Of a DNA stretch of 64,000 nt, positions 26,922 through 35,516 are shown piece by piece; position 1 is the stretch's first letter, and each line of letters begins with the position of its first letter. The notes beneath the pieces were generated by a model. That model was not told where the DNA came from. It was given only the letters and a program-made list of their open reading frames with translations, and did not search any database. Source of the stretch: Desulfomicrobium apsheronum (GTDB lineage: Bacteria > Desulfobacterota > Desulfovibrionia > Desulfovibrionales > Desulfomicrobiaceae); NCBI RefSeq assembly GCF_900114115.1, contig NZ_FORX01000003.1, forward strand, positions 186,001-250,000. The letters run 5' to 3'. A program made the translations under genes and the position numbers.

Positions 26922-27215
26922 ATGAGCAACAATACGCTGACGAAAGCAGAAATTGTCGACAACATTTACGAAAAGTCGGAGCGCAATCGTGCCGAGGTCA
27001 AGGCGCAGGTTGAAACCATGCTCGACATCATGAAGGAAGCGGTCAAGAAAGACCACTCCCTTCTCATCAGCGGGTTCGGCAAGTTCGAAGCCTACGAAAA
27101 AGACGCGCGCAAGGGCCGCAACCCCCAGACCAGCGAATCCATAATCCTGTCCGAGCGCAAGGTTGTGGTCTTCCGAATTTCGCGCAAGCTACGAGCCGAG
27201 CTCAATCCGCAATAA
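26922..27215 (+). CDS. Integration host factor/HU family DNA-binding protein
   Basis: Nucleoid protein of 97 residues that bends DNA as a dimer. The DNA-binding arm is visible as SGFGKFEAYEKDARKGRNPQ (residues 48-67), with the proline at its tip that intercalates in HU and IHF; the opening TLTKAEIVDNIYE favours an IHF alpha-like member. The start at 26922 has AGGAGG 5 bases upstream; an in-frame extension of 62 residues is rejected. The last 14 bases overlap the 3' end of rlpA on the opposite strand. Confidence 0.88.
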   Translation: MSNNTLTKAEIVDNIYEKSERNRAEVKAQVETMLDIMKEAVKKDHSLLISGFGKFEAYEKDARKGRNPQTSESIILSERKVVVFRISRKLRAELNPQ

Positions 27216-27975
27216 TAAAGCACCCCGGGCTTTCTTTGGTCAAGCGCAGCCGCATCGACTCCGCTTCGCCAAGGCTGGAGAAAGCCCCGACCTGCACCCG
27301 CCAGAACGTAGTGCCGTGCAACTCGCCTTTGGCGATCCTGGTGCCCGCAAAACCCCGGGAAACAAGACGCGATCTGAGTCTGCGCGCATTTTCCTCGACC
27401 ACGAACGCCCCATATTGCACATAGAACGGTCCCACATACTGAATGCGCTGCCCGGCAATGGTTTGCAAACTGACCCGCGCCGTCCCCGGGCCGACAACTC
27501 CCAGAACGCTCGCCGCCGCATATGACAGATCGATGATGCGATTGCCTACGAACGGGCCGCGGTCGTTAACCCGCACCTCGGTCGTGCGCCCGTTGTCCAG
27601 GTTCCTGACCACCAGGCGCGTGTGCATGGGCAGAATGCGATGCGCGGCCGTCATCTGATACATGTCGTAGCGCTCGCCGTTAGCCGTCTTCTTACCGTGA
27701 AAATCCGAGCCATACCAGGAGGCGATCCCCGTTTCGGAGTATCCTTCGGCGGAACCCAGCGGATAATAGGTCTGTCCGAGCACGGTGTAGGGCTTGTATG
27801 TTCCTCCCTTGCCGGCAGGCGCGGGAGGGGCCTTCTTCGATGGGGCCGGGGGAATGCTGATTCCGGGAACATACTTCGAACCGCATCCGCTCAGGCCTGC
27901 GCACAAAAGCGCGATGGCCAGCAACGCGGCCAGCCATCCGCAACCACCACGTCCCCGGAACATGTCCGGGATCAT
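27202..27975 (-). CDS. rlpA: RlpA, septal-ring lytic transglycosylase-like lipoprotein with SPOR domain
   Basis: Lipoprotein of 257 residues. The signal sequence ends LLCAGLSGC (lipobox, cysteine near residue 31). A double-psi beta-barrel follows with GIASWYGSDFHGKKTANGE and VRVNDRGPFVGNRIIDLS, which holds the Asp/His-type active region of RlpA transglycosylases, and a C-terminal SPOR domain (FYVQYGAF, then WRVQVGAFSS) that binds denuded septal peptidoglycan. The start is fixed by a four-base overlap with the upstream gene. Confidence 0.92.
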   Translation of the reverse strand: MIPDMFRGRGGCGWLAALLAIALLCAGLSGCGSKYVPGISIPPAPSKKAPPAPAGKGGTYKPYTVLGQTYYPLGSAEGYSETGIASWYGSDFHGKKTANGERYDMYQMTAAHRILPMHTRLVVRNLDNGRTTEVRVNDRGPFVGNRIIDLSYAAASVLGVVGPGTARVSLQTIAGQRIQYVGPFYVQYGAFVVEENARRLRSRLVSRGFAGTRIAKGELHGTTFWRVQVGAFSSLGEAESMRLRLTKESPGCFIIAD

Positions 27976-28580
27976 GCAGCGTTCATCCTTACCACAAGGG
28001 TAATGTCCTCGCACGCTCCGGCCAGAATCTCTCGCACCTCGGAGGGACTCGCGGAAGATCCGTTCCACTCGCAATCACACTCTTGCAGATCGATCTGCTG
28101 ATCGTCCACGTATTGCAACACGGCCTGCGGGGAGACGACAACCCCGCGCTTCAGGACCGGCTTGAAGCAATCCAGCGCCACGAAATTGAACATCTTGACC
28201 ACGGCCACTCCGCCCTTGCTTTTCTCATCGTCATGGCGACTGACCAGATCGGGGCGAAAGGCCCGGATGGGACTCGACCGGCGCAAGGCTATGCCGCACA
28301 GGCCCGGCATGGTCCCGCTCATGCCCAATTCGTCGCCGTCGCCGACAAACTCCTCCCGCCATTCGTCAACGGGTGCGTTGTTTAAAAAGAGTCCAGGAAC
28401 GCTGTTGGTCGCATAGTGCAAATCCATTCCGAGGATTTCGGTCATGAAATCGCGCACACTGACCGCCTGCTCCAGAAAAACACCCACCCCGCGCCTGAGC
28501 AAGCCGTGCCAGATTTTGGCTGAAGTTTCCGGGATGGTCAGAACCAATTGATTTGACGCCGCACAAGTTATGCCTTCCAT
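27972..28580 (-). CDS. Conserved-looking protein divergent from aldehyde oxidoreductase, unknown
   Basis: Soluble protein of 202 residues with no recognised domain. Notable parts are VLTIPETSAKIWHGLLRRG, a central acidic stretch DEWREEFVGDGDELG, and a late cysteine pair LQECDCEW. AAGGGGG lies upstream of the ATG at 28580; a 30-residue extension to 28670 is rejected because it would cross the promoter of the divergent gene. It is coupled to rlpA by ATGA and shares a 106-base promoter region with the aldehyde oxidoreductase gene, so a link to either is possible. Confidence 0.6.
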   Translation of the reverse strand: MEGITCAASNQLVLTIPETSAKIWHGLLRRGVGVFLEQAVSVRDFMTEILGMDLHYATNSVPGLFLNNAPVDEWREEFVGDGDELGMSGTMPGLCGIALRRSSPIRAFRPDLVSRHDDEKSKGGVAVVKMFNFVALDCFKPVLKRGVVVSPQAVLQYVDDQQIDLQECDCEWNGSSASPSEVREILAGACEDITLVVRMNAA

Positions 28581-28600
28581 GACATAAACCCCCTTTTTTC

Positions 28601-28631
28601 TTGACTTTCCATGAAGACTGTCTGCTAACAT
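28601..28631 (+). promoter_or_regulatory. Promoter of the aldehyde oxidoreductase gene
   Basis: TTGACT (28601-28606) and an extended -10 of the form TG-C-TAACAT (28623-28631), 19 bases apart, placed 56 bases before the start codon. Confidence 0.45.
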
Positions 28632-28686
28632 GCTCTTAAAAGCAAGTTCAACACGCGCAACCGCGCTCAACCTTCAAGGAGTCTTC

Positions 28687-30408
28687 ATGAAAATCCTACG
28701 AATCAATACCAGAACCAAAAGCTTCAAGTTTGAAGAACTCGGCGAGTTAGCCGGTCTTGGAGGTCGTGCCCTGACCTCAAGAGTGGTCAATAAGGAAGTC
28801 CCGGCAAACTGTCACCCGCTTTCCGCCGAAAACAAGCTGATTTTCGCGGCAGGCGTGCTTGCCCCGACCAATGCCGCCAACTCCGGCCGCATCTCCGTCG
28901 GCGCAAAGTCGCCCCTGACCGGCGGCATCAAGGAGAGCAATTCCGGCGGACAGTTCGCGCACACCCTGCCCAAGCTGGACCTCTTGGCCGTCATCCTCGA
29001 AGACAAGCCCGAGGCTGGTTCCCCCATGCAGGAGATCTTCATCTCTGCGGACAAGGTCGTTTTCAAGGATTCCACCGTGACCGGCATGCGCAACTACGCC
29101 GCCCAGGAAAAACTCCTGGCCGCATACGGCGACAAGGCCGTGACCGCCCTGGTTGGACCTGCCGGCGAGCAGTGCCTGTGCGCTTCCACCATTCAGTTCT
29201 CCGATCCCGAAGGTCTGCCTTCCCGTTCTGCCGGTCGCGGTGGTCTGGGCGCGGTCATGGGTTCCAAGGGCGTCAAGGCCATCATCCTTGACGGCGACGC
29301 CAACGCCAAAACCGTCTACGGCAACGAGGAACTGTTCAAGGAAGCCCGCAAGGAATGGGTCGACGTGCTGCGCAATCATCCCGTCACCAGCCAGGGCCTG
29401 CCCGGATTCGGCACCGCCGTTCTGGTCAACGTCATCAATGAGGCCGGTGCCCTGCCGACCAAGAACTTCCGCATGGGCAAGTTCGACGGCGCAGAGAAGA
29501 TCTCCGGCGAGACCCTGGCCGCCAACATCGAGAAGCGCGGCGGTAAGGTCAAGCACGGCTGCCACACCGGCTGCGTGATCCAGTGCTCGCAGGTTTACCA
29601 CGGCGCGGACGGCAAGTACCTGACCACCGGCTTCGAGTACGAGACCATCTGGGGCTTCGGCGCCAACCTGCTGATCGACAACCTTGACGACATCGCCGCC
29701 ATGGACCGCACCTGCGACGAAGTGGGCGTGGACACCATCGAGATGGCCAACACCATGGCCATGGCCATGGAAGGCGGCACGCTCGCCTGGGGCGACAGCA
29801 AGGGCGTTCTGGCCGAACTGAACAAGGTCGGCACGAGTGATCCGCTGGGCCGCATCTACGGCAACGGCACTTCCTACACGGCCAAGGCTTTCGGCGTAGA
29901 CCGCATCCCCGTGGTCAAGAACCAGGCCCTGCCCGCCTATGACCCGCGCGCGGTCAAGGGCGTCGGCGTGACCTACGCCACGACCCCCATGGGCGCTGAC
30001 CACACCGCCGGCTACGGCGTATGCCAGAACGTGCTGAAAGTCGGCGGCGACGTCGACGGTCACAAGAAGGAAGGCAACATCGAGATCTCCAAGAACCTTC
30101 AGATCGCCACTGCGGCCGTCGACTCGCTGGGCCTGTGCCTGTTCGTGGCCTTTGCGATTCTTGACGACGCACGCGGCGTGCCCTGCATGGCCAAGCTGAT
30201 CTCCGGCCTGACCGGCAAGGAGATGAGCGTCGACGAGATGATCGGTATCGGCGTGAACTGCCTCAAGGACGAACTGGACTTCAACAAGCGCGCCGGCTTC
30301 ACCGACGAAGACGACCAGCTGCCCCGCTTCTTCCGCGAAGAACTCCTCGCTCCGCACAATGTGGGCTGGGGTTACTCCACCGAGGAACTGCAGGCTGCCA
30401 AGGTCTAG
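28687..30408 (+). CDS. aor: Aldehyde:ferredoxin oxidoreductase (tungsten/molybdenum bis-pterin)
   Basis: Cytoplasmic oxidoreductase of 573 residues that oxidises aldehydes to acids and reduces ferredoxin, or the reverse. The N-terminal domain has LGGRALTSRVV and the GRISVGAKSPLTGGIKES phrase around the pterin cofactor. Cluster ligands are likely C292, C296 and C300 (GCHTGCVIQC) plus the Cys of DSLGLC at 484; ATTPMGADHTAGYG is a typical pterin-binding loop. AAGGAG lies 6 bases before the ATG, and a strong terminator follows, so the gene is monocistronic. A ferredoxin gene at 49 kb is a possible partner. Whether tungsten or molybdenum is used cannot be read from sequence. Confidence 0.93.
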   Translation: MKILRINTRTKSFKFEELGELAGLGGRALTSRVVNKEVPANCHPLSAENKLIFAAGVLAPTNAANSGRISVGAKSPLTGGIKESNSGGQFAHTLPKLDLLAVILEDKPEAGSPMQEIFISADKVVFKDSTVTGMRNYAAQEKLLAAYGDKAVTALVGPAGEQCLCASTIQFSDPEGLPSRSAGRGGLGAVMGSKGVKAIILDGDANAKTVYGNEELFKEARKEWVDVLRNHPVTSQGLPGFGTAVLVNVINEAGALPTKNFRMGKFDGAEKISGETLAANIEKRGGKVKHGCHTGCVIQCSQVYHGADGKYLTTGFEYETIWGFGANLLIDNLDDIAAMDRTCDEVGVDTIEMANTMAMAMEGGTLAWGDSKGVLAELNKVGTSDPLGRIYGNGTSYTAKAFGVDRIPVVKNQALPAYDPRAVKGVGVTYATTPMGADHTAGYGVCQNVLKVGGDVDGHKKEGNIEISKNLQIATAAVDSLGLCLFVAFAILDDARGVPCMAKLISGLTGKEMSVDEMIGIGVNCLKDELDFNKRAGFTDEDDQLPRFFREELLAPHNVGWGYSTEELQAAKV

Positions 30409-30437
30409 GTTTCCGGCCCGTCACCGGACTGCTTGAA

Positions 30438-30476
30438 AAAAAAGAATCCCCGCTTTTGAAGTGGGGATTCTTTTTT
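30438..30476. terminator. Bidirectional terminator after aor
   Basis: A 14-base stem AAAAAAGAATCCCC (30438-30451) with GGGGATTCTTTTTT (30463-30476) and an 11-base loop. Useful for aor and for the converging clc gene. Confidence 0.88.
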
Positions 30477-30574
30477 GGCCCGTGCAAACCAGGCAGACCA
30501 TCCAAAACCGCACGCCCGTGCCCGCACAAACACAGGCTCGTGCCGCCGTCGCTCCGCGTCCGGCGGGGCAAGGG

Positions 30575-32392
30575 TCAGGTCAGTTCCTTCATGGTCCTCA
30601 AGGTCTTGGCATAGGCCGTGAATACGTCTTCCCTGGCCAGCATGCCGAGCACCTTGGTGGGATTCTCGCTGTCCACCACGGGCAGCTGGGGCAGATCCGA
30701 TTCCACGAATTTGAGCAGGGCCGTGTACAGGTCCTCGTCAGGCCGCAACACGACGACCTTTCGGGCCACATCGCCGGCCACGAGCAATTCGCACAAGGTA
30801 TCCTCGAACAGGACCTTGCGCAGATCCTGCACCGCAAGCATCCCGGTTATCCTGTCATCCGCGCCGCGCACCGGAAAACACAATTCGTTGGAATTGACGA
30901 TGATGTCGGTCAGGGCGCCGAAATGCGTCCCTTCCTCCACGATGGTCACCCGGCTCGGCTTGTAGTGCGCCTCGACCTTTTCCCGTTCAAGAATGTTGAT
31001 GGTCGCGTCGCCGACATGGGCCGGGGACTCGAACTTGTTGTCGACCTGATTTTCATACAGGGACACGTTCCGCCCCAGAACCAGCGCGATGGCCGTGGCC
31101 AGCATCAGCGGAGCGAGCAGGCCGTAGCCCTGGGTCAGCTCGCAGACCATGACCAGCGGGCCGATGGGCGCATTGGCCACACCGGAAAAAAAGGCCGCCA
31201 TGCCCACCAGAACATAGCCCCCCGGCTCGACCACCACGGAAGGAAACAGGCGCTGGGCCAAGGTGCCGACCACGCCGCCGCTCATGCCGCCAACAAAGAG
31301 GGCCGGGGCGAACATGCCGCCGCTCATGCCCGAACCAAGAACCACGGATGTGGCCAGCGTCTTGCCCACGATCATCCCGGCCATCATGGTCACGGACAGC
31401 TTGCCGAGCATGGCCAGCTCCAGCCAGCCCTGCCCGCCGCCCAGCAGCTCCGGGAACTGGTAGCCTATACTGGCCATGCCCAATCCGCCCAAGGCCACTG
31501 CCGGTACAAATCCGAACCGATCGGTCAGGGGCCAGAACACCTTGAACTTGATGAAGCGAAAGGTGCGTACGTAAAACCAACCCGTGGCCGCGCAAACCAG
31601 CCCCAGGATTGCGTAGACGGGAAGCTCGCGGATGTCGGAAAATTCGAACTTGGGAATCCCGAAAATGGGCTCGGACCCGAAAACCAGGGTGAAGAGGGAG
31701 TACGAAACCACGGAGGAGATAATGGAAGGGAGCAGCGCCTCGGCCTCGAAGTCCTCTCGGTAGATGACCTCGACAGCAGTGAGCGCACCGCCCAGGGGAG
31801 CGCGAAAAATTGCGCCAAGGCCTCCGGCCGCCCCCGCCAGAAGCAGGATGCGCCGCTCCTTGGCCGAGAGACGCAGCTTGCCGGCCAGCCAGGAACCGCA
31901 TCCGGCCCCGAGCAGGGAGATGGGCCCTTCGCGTCCGGCGCTGCCTCCGGCGGCGATGGTCAGGATGGACGTACCCACCTTCATGGCCGGCACGGAAGGC
32001 GTGATGTGCCCTTCCTGATGATGAAAGGCCTTGATCATGGTGTCGGTCCCGTCCGTGCCGCCGTGACGGGTCTGGGGCACGAAGCGCCGCAGGAGGTAGC
32101 CCGTGAAAAGGCCAATCACGCCCAGAAAGACAAAGAGCAGCCAGGGCCGAAAAGCTCCTGCCTCGCCTGAAAACAGATTCTCCCCCGCCGGCACCGGCAG
32201 GCTGAAACCGGCCCAGGTCGTAAGCAGCAGATGCTGCAACCATTCGATAGCGACATAGAAGAGCACGGCCCCGAGGCCCGTCATGGCCCCGACCACGATT
32301 CCGAGCGCCAACCACTTGAAACTCAGTACGGAATGGTAGCTGTGAGCCAGCTCCATGGGAATCTTGAACAAAGACCTGAAAAACGCGCGCAT
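30575..32392 (-). CDS. CLC-family chloride channel/transporter with CBS pair
   Basis: Membrane protein of 605 residues: an 18-helix CLC core (about residues 25-450) and two C-terminal CBS domains (about 465-600) that often bind adenine nucleotides. The gating glutamate is present in AGREGP (E155). The intracellular proton glutamate of the E. coli exchanger aligns with V209 (AVEVI), as in CLC channels, and the first selectivity loop GSGIP is replaced by GGTDGTDT (111-118). The tyrosine of the central gate seems kept (SLYEN). This suggests channel-type anion conduction, by analogy only. It ends before ribF by 9 bases in the same direction. Confidence 0.88.
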   Translation of the reverse strand: MRAFFRSLFKIPMELAHSYHSVLSFKWLALGIVVGAMTGLGAVLFYVAIEWLQHLLLTTWAGFSLPVPAGENLFSGEAGAFRPWLLFVFLGVIGLFTGYLLRRFVPQTRHGGTDGTDTMIKAFHHQEGHITPSVPAMKVGTSILTIAAGGSAGREGPISLLGAGCGSWLAGKLRLSAKERRILLLAGAAGGLGAIFRAPLGGALTAVEVIYREDFEAEALLPSIISSVVSYSLFTLVFGSEPIFGIPKFEFSDIRELPVYAILGLVCAATGWFYVRTFRFIKFKVFWPLTDRFGFVPAVALGGLGMASIGYQFPELLGGGQGWLELAMLGKLSVTMMAGMIVGKTLATSVVLGSGMSGGMFAPALFVGGMSGGVVGTLAQRLFPSVVVEPGGYVLVGMAAFFSGVANAPIGPLVMVCELTQGYGLLAPLMLATAIALVLGRNVSLYENQVDNKFESPAHVGDATINILEREKVEAHYKPSRVTIVEEGTHFGALTDIIVNSNELCFPVRGADDRITGMLAVQDLRKVLFEDTLCELLVAGDVARKVVVLRPDEDLYTALLKFVESDLPQLPVVDSENPTKVLGMLAREDVFTAYAKTLRTMKELT

Positions 32393-32401
32393 GTATCCGC
32401 C

Positions 32402-33346
32402 TCAGACCAGCCTGGCTTCGGGCAGGACCAGGATGGTCCGGGCCAGGGTGATGTCCTTGCCGATCTGCGCCTTGAGTTCATCGAGCCCGGAAAACTTGCG
32501 TTCACCCCGCAGGCGCTGCACGAAATGCACCTTCAGTGCGCGTCCGTACAGGTCCTCGTTCAAATCCATGATATGCACCTCGACGGAAAGCACATCATTG
32601 CCGAAGGTCGGGTTGTAACCGATGTTGGCCACGGCCTGATGAAGCTCTCCATCCAGTTCGGCCCAGCAACAGTACACGCCCGTCTTGGGAAAAAGCTCAT
32701 CGACAAGATGCATGTTGGCGGTGGGAAAACCAAGCAGACGCCCGCCACGGTTCTGTCCGTGAACCACGGTTCCGGACACGCGGTAGAATCGTCCCAGGAG
32801 GGGTTTGGCTGCCCAGACGTCCCCGGCCTCGACCAGATCGCGGATGCGCGTTGAACTGACAATGGCCTGATCGACCATCACGGGCTCAAGCTGCTCGACG
32901 CCGAAGCCCCACTGCTGCCCAAGCCGAGTGAGCAGGGAGTAATTGCCGCCCCGGCCCTTGCCGAACGCGTAGTCATAACCGATGACCAATTCCCTGACAT
33001 GCAGGCCTTCAACCAAAATGCGGCGCACGAAATCCTCGGGGCTCATGCTCGCCAGTTCCTGGTTGAATTCAAGACAGAGCAGATGATCTATGCCCAGGGC
33101 ACGGATGAGTTCGGACCGTTGTTCATAAAGTGTAATGAAAGGCGGGGTTTTCTTTCCCGTAAAAAAACGCAGGGGATGGGGCTCGAAGGTGATGACCACC
33201 GACGGCAGGCCGAAACCGGCAGCCAGGTCCCGCACCCGGGCAATGAGACGCTGGTGTCCGATATGGACCCCGTCAAAATTGCCGATGGTGACGCAGGACC
33301 CTTTTTCCAGGCCGCTGATCTGATCCGGCCAAGTAACGCAATGCAT
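32402..33346 (-). CDS. ribF: Bifunctional riboflavin kinase/FAD synthetase
   Basis: Cytoplasmic enzyme of 314 residues that phosphorylates riboflavin to FMN and adenylates FMN to FAD. The N-terminal nucleotidyltransferase has GNFDGVHIGHQ (residues 22-32), TFEPHP and SSTRIRDLVEAGDV; the C-terminal flavokinase has GRLLGFPTANMHL with the conserved PTAN. Start at 33346 is preceded by GAGGAAA. The clc gene follows directly and may be co-transcribed. Confidence 0.95.
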   Translation of the reverse strand: MHCVTWPDQISGLEKGSCVTIGNFDGVHIGHQRLIARVRDLAAGFGLPSVVITFEPHPLRFFTGKKTPPFITLYEQRSELIRALGIDHLLCLEFNQELASMSPEDFVRRILVEGLHVRELVIGYDYAFGKGRGGNYSLLTRLGQQWGFGVEQLEPVMVDQAIVSSTRIRDLVEAGDVWAAKPLLGRFYRVSGTVVHGQNRGGRLLGFPTANMHLVDELFPKTGVYCCWAELDGELHQAVANIGYNPTFGNDVLSVEVHIMDLNEDLYGRALKVHFVQRLRGERKFSGLDELKAQIGKDITLARTILVLPEARLV

Positions 33347-33504
33347 GAAATTTTTTCCTCCAGGCAACAAGCTGGCTTGCCTCTATACCAAAAGAACCCA
33401 GGCTTCAACACAGGCACAGGCACGAGAAAAATGCTCTTGAGCCAACCCAAAACCCTGAAATCACGTATTAAAAAAAATTAATTAAAAAAAAGCCAACAAA
33501 ACCC

Positions 33505-33533
33505 TTGCCAAACCCAAACCTCTCACATAAACA
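33505..33533 (+). promoter_or_regulatory. Promoter of tRNA-Leu
   Basis: TTGCCA (33505-33510) and TAAACA (33528-33533) are 17 bases apart and end 15 bases before the tRNA. Confidence 0.45.
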
Positions 33534-33548
33534 CGCTTCTCACGTCAC

Positions 33549-33635
33549 GCCGAAGTGGTGGAATTGGTAGACACGCTAGGTTCAGGGTCTAGTCGGGGTT
33601 CCCCGGTGGAGGTTCGAGTCCTCTCTTCGGCACCA
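33549..33635 (+). tRNA. tRNA-Leu (CAG)
   Basis: 87-base class II tRNA with acceptor GCCGAAG pairing with CTTCGGC, a D arm with AATTGGTAGA, anticodon stem CTAGG/TCTAG around loop TTCAGGG (anticodon CAG), an extended variable arm, T arm GGTTCGAGTCC and an encoded CCA end. Confidence 0.96.
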
Positions 33636-33642
33636 GTAAGTC

Positions 33643-33676
33643 AAAGGGTTGCAGCAGAAATGTTGCAACCCTTTTT
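33643..33676 (+). terminator. Terminator after tRNA-Leu
   Basis: AAAGGGTTGCA (33643-33653) pairs with TGCAACCCTTT (33664-33674), followed by T-rich sequence. Confidence 0.8.
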
Positions 33677-33812
33677 CTTTTGCTTTTTTCCAAGGAACGA
33701 GCCCAATAAATCCATTACAAAAAGCAAACGATCTTCTCGTTTGTCCACAGCGGATTCGATGAAGACAGTGTGGCGAACCCAAGCAAGCGGAACGCGTAGC
33801 CTGCGCACGAGC

Positions 33813-33823
33813 TGGTAGGACCA
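33813..33823. promoter_or_regulatory. TGGT-N3-ACCA operator, copy 1
   Basis: TGGTAGGACCA, 85 bases upstream of the PAS-like gene. It matches the copy overlapping the GntR-type regulator start (TGGTTGGACCA) in 10 of 11 positions, and has the form expected for FadR-subfamily regulators. Confidence 0.55.
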
Positions 33824-33908
33824 ACGCATCAGAAGGTTTGCCAACAGAGGCAATACAAGAGTAACGTGCGCAATCCGCAGTCGCACTCACACAAACAAGG
33901 AATCACTA

Positions 33909-35183
33909 ATGCCTACGCCCCTTGAAAGCACGGAAGCACGGGACGACGAGTGCATGGCCGCCTATCTGGCCATGCTGCCAGCTCTTGCCTGGCGCGTCGA
34001 CATCGTGCGCAATGATATCACCTTCCTCAACGCGCACACCATCCCCTCACTCGGGGAGCAGGCAAAGTCGGTTCTCCAGAATCCCGGACTTGCCAGACAG
34101 ATGATCTTCAAAGAAGACCGCGAACGGTTCTTCCACTGTTTCGATCAAATTCGCAATCGCCAGCCCTCAGCCTGCACCTTCCGCATGCGCTCTTCAAACG
34201 GCACTACGGGTTGGCTCAAGATCATGGCCATGCCCGACCCGGCGTTTCCCACCTGCTCTGTAGGACTGCTCATGGACATCGGTCCTCACGTGAACACAAT
34301 CCTTTCCATCGAGGGACGTCCGGGTCTAAGCGACAAAATCGACTTGCTGGACGATCCGGTCCTGCTCATCCGCTTCTCCGATCGCAAAGTATTTATGGCC
34401 AACCAGGCCGCGCAAAGAATGCTGCACTACCCCGCCAAGGACATTCCGACCCTGGATTTAGACAGGATACTCCAAAAAAATTCCGGGGTAAAACTGTTCC
34501 AGATATATGAGGGGCTGATCTTTTCCGACTGCTGGAACGGTGAACTGAACGTGACCGACAGCATGGGCAGGCATCACCAGTGCATGGCCCGTATCCAAGC
34601 GATCGCCCGAGACGAAGAAAATCTGCTATGGGTCACGCTGACTCACATGAACAGCTGCCTGGCATGCAAAGGAGTACCCGTGCGCGGCAACGAATCCGTG
34701 CCATCCCTGGAAATCAGCGAAGCCATGGGCACGTGCACGACCATCAAGGATCTGTTGCAAACCATGCTCAACGCCCTGCCCCCGAATTCGCCCACGGACG
34801 CCATCATGCTTTCACGCATCTTCATCGCTGAAAACAAGGTGCTGGTCACCGGCGCGGGGGGGCCCTTCGAAACCATTCCAGAAAATCACACACATCCTTA
34901 CGAGGGGTCCATCGCTGAAAACATCGTCCGCTTCAATCTACCGCACCATGTGGTCATGGAAACGTCCAAGAGCATCAAACCCATCGACTGGGCCCTGTTC
35001 ATTCCGCGAGGCATTCACTCCTACTATGCACAACCTTTTTTCGATAACGACGTTCTGACCAACGTGCTGATCTTCTGTTCGAGCCTGCCCGGAAACTACG
35101 ACCCGGACGCCCCAGCCCCGCTTCATGAACTCTATCCCGAATTCCTCAATGGTTTGAAACGTTGCCTCAAGGCGGCCGGTTAG
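33909..35183 (+). CDS. PAS-like sensor protein, unknown output
   Basis: Soluble protein of 424 residues. The N-terminal 120 residues look like a degenerate PAS (FRMRSSNGTTGWLKIMAMP), a second PAS follows at about residues 150-245 (DPVLLIRFSDRKVFMANQAAQRML), and the last 165 residues resemble a GAF-like sensory fold. No kinase, cyclase, DNA-binding or methyl-accepting module is present, so its partner is unknown. A CxxC (SCLACKG) lies between the domains. An operator-like palindrome sits 85 bases upstream and matches those in front of the downstream regulator, which suggests the gene belongs to the same regulon. AAGGAA precedes the ATG. Confidence 0.6.
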   Translation: MPTPLESTEARDDECMAAYLAMLPALAWRVDIVRNDITFLNAHTIPSLGEQAKSVLQNPGLARQMIFKEDRERFFHCFDQIRNRQPSACTFRMRSSNGTTGWLKIMAMPDPAFPTCSVGLLMDIGPHVNTILSIEGRPGLSDKIDLLDDPVLLIRFSDRKVFMANQAAQRMLHYPAKDIPTLDLDRILQKNSGVKLFQIYEGLIFSDCWNGELNVTDSMGRHHQCMARIQAIARDEENLLWVTLTHMNSCLACKGVPVRGNESVPSLEISEAMGTCTTIKDLLQTMLNALPPNSPTDAIMLSRIFIAENKVLVTGAGGPFETIPENHTHPYEGSIAENIVRFNLPHHVVMETSKSIKPIDWALFIPRGIHSYYAQPFFDNDVLTNVLIFCSSLPGNYDPDAPAPLHELYPEFLNGLKRCLKAAG

Positions 35184-35239
35184 CGACGCCGAGCACGCCA
35201 GCACCGTAAGCTCCAAATTTGCCCAAGAACGCCCCCTAC

Positions 35240-35250
35240 TGGTCCAACCA
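35240..35250. promoter_or_regulatory. TGGT-N3-ACCA operator, copy 2
   Basis: TGGTCCAACCA, between the PAS gene and its terminator. Confidence 0.5.
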
Positions 35251-35268
35251 AAAATTCTCCTCCACACG

Positions 35269-35302
35269 AAAAACGCACTGAAACACCTCAGTGCGTTTTT
35301 TT
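35269..35302 (+). terminator. Terminator after the PAS-like gene
   Basis: AAAAACGCACTGA (35269-35281) pairs with TCAGTGCGTTTTT (35288-35300), six-base loop and T run. Confidence 0.88.
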
Positions 35303-35398
35303 CGCACGTTCACGCCTGAGTTCCCCGACAACTCTTAACCGCCTATATTTCATAGACATAAACCGCTACCCCAGCCTCACTCTCTGTCCACCCCACAA

Positions 35399-35411
35399 CT
35401 GGCCCAACCAG
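35399..35411. promoter_or_regulatory. TGGT-N3-ACCA-like operator, copy 3
   Basis: CTGGCCCAACCAG, with one mismatch to the TGGT half but symmetric outer bases. Flanks AA and AT are the same as at the copy nearest the regulator. Confidence 0.5.
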
Positions 35412-35503
35412 ATTTGTGTGAAATTAATAACAAACGCTTGCGTCAATCCACACCCCCTCGCTAAAGAAGCTTGAAAGACACAAAACATCACAAACACTCA
35501 AAA

Positions 35504-35516
35504 CTGGTTGGACCAG
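35504..35516. promoter_or_regulatory. TGGT-N3-ACCA operator, copy 4, overlapping regulator start
   Basis: CTGGTTGGACCAG, a perfect 5-base inverted repeat with 3-base centre that ends 3 bases before the regulator start codon; suggests autoregulation. Confidence 0.65.

Noticed and set aside
33582-33890. Minus-strand frames across and after tRNA-Leu
   Set aside because: One contains the WCRREDSNLH type of phrase commonly produced by tRNA genes read backwards; the other spans a terminator and an operator.
33549-33908. tRNA-Leu as attachment site of an integrated element
   Set aside because: No integrase gene and no second copy of the tRNA 3' end were seen nearby.
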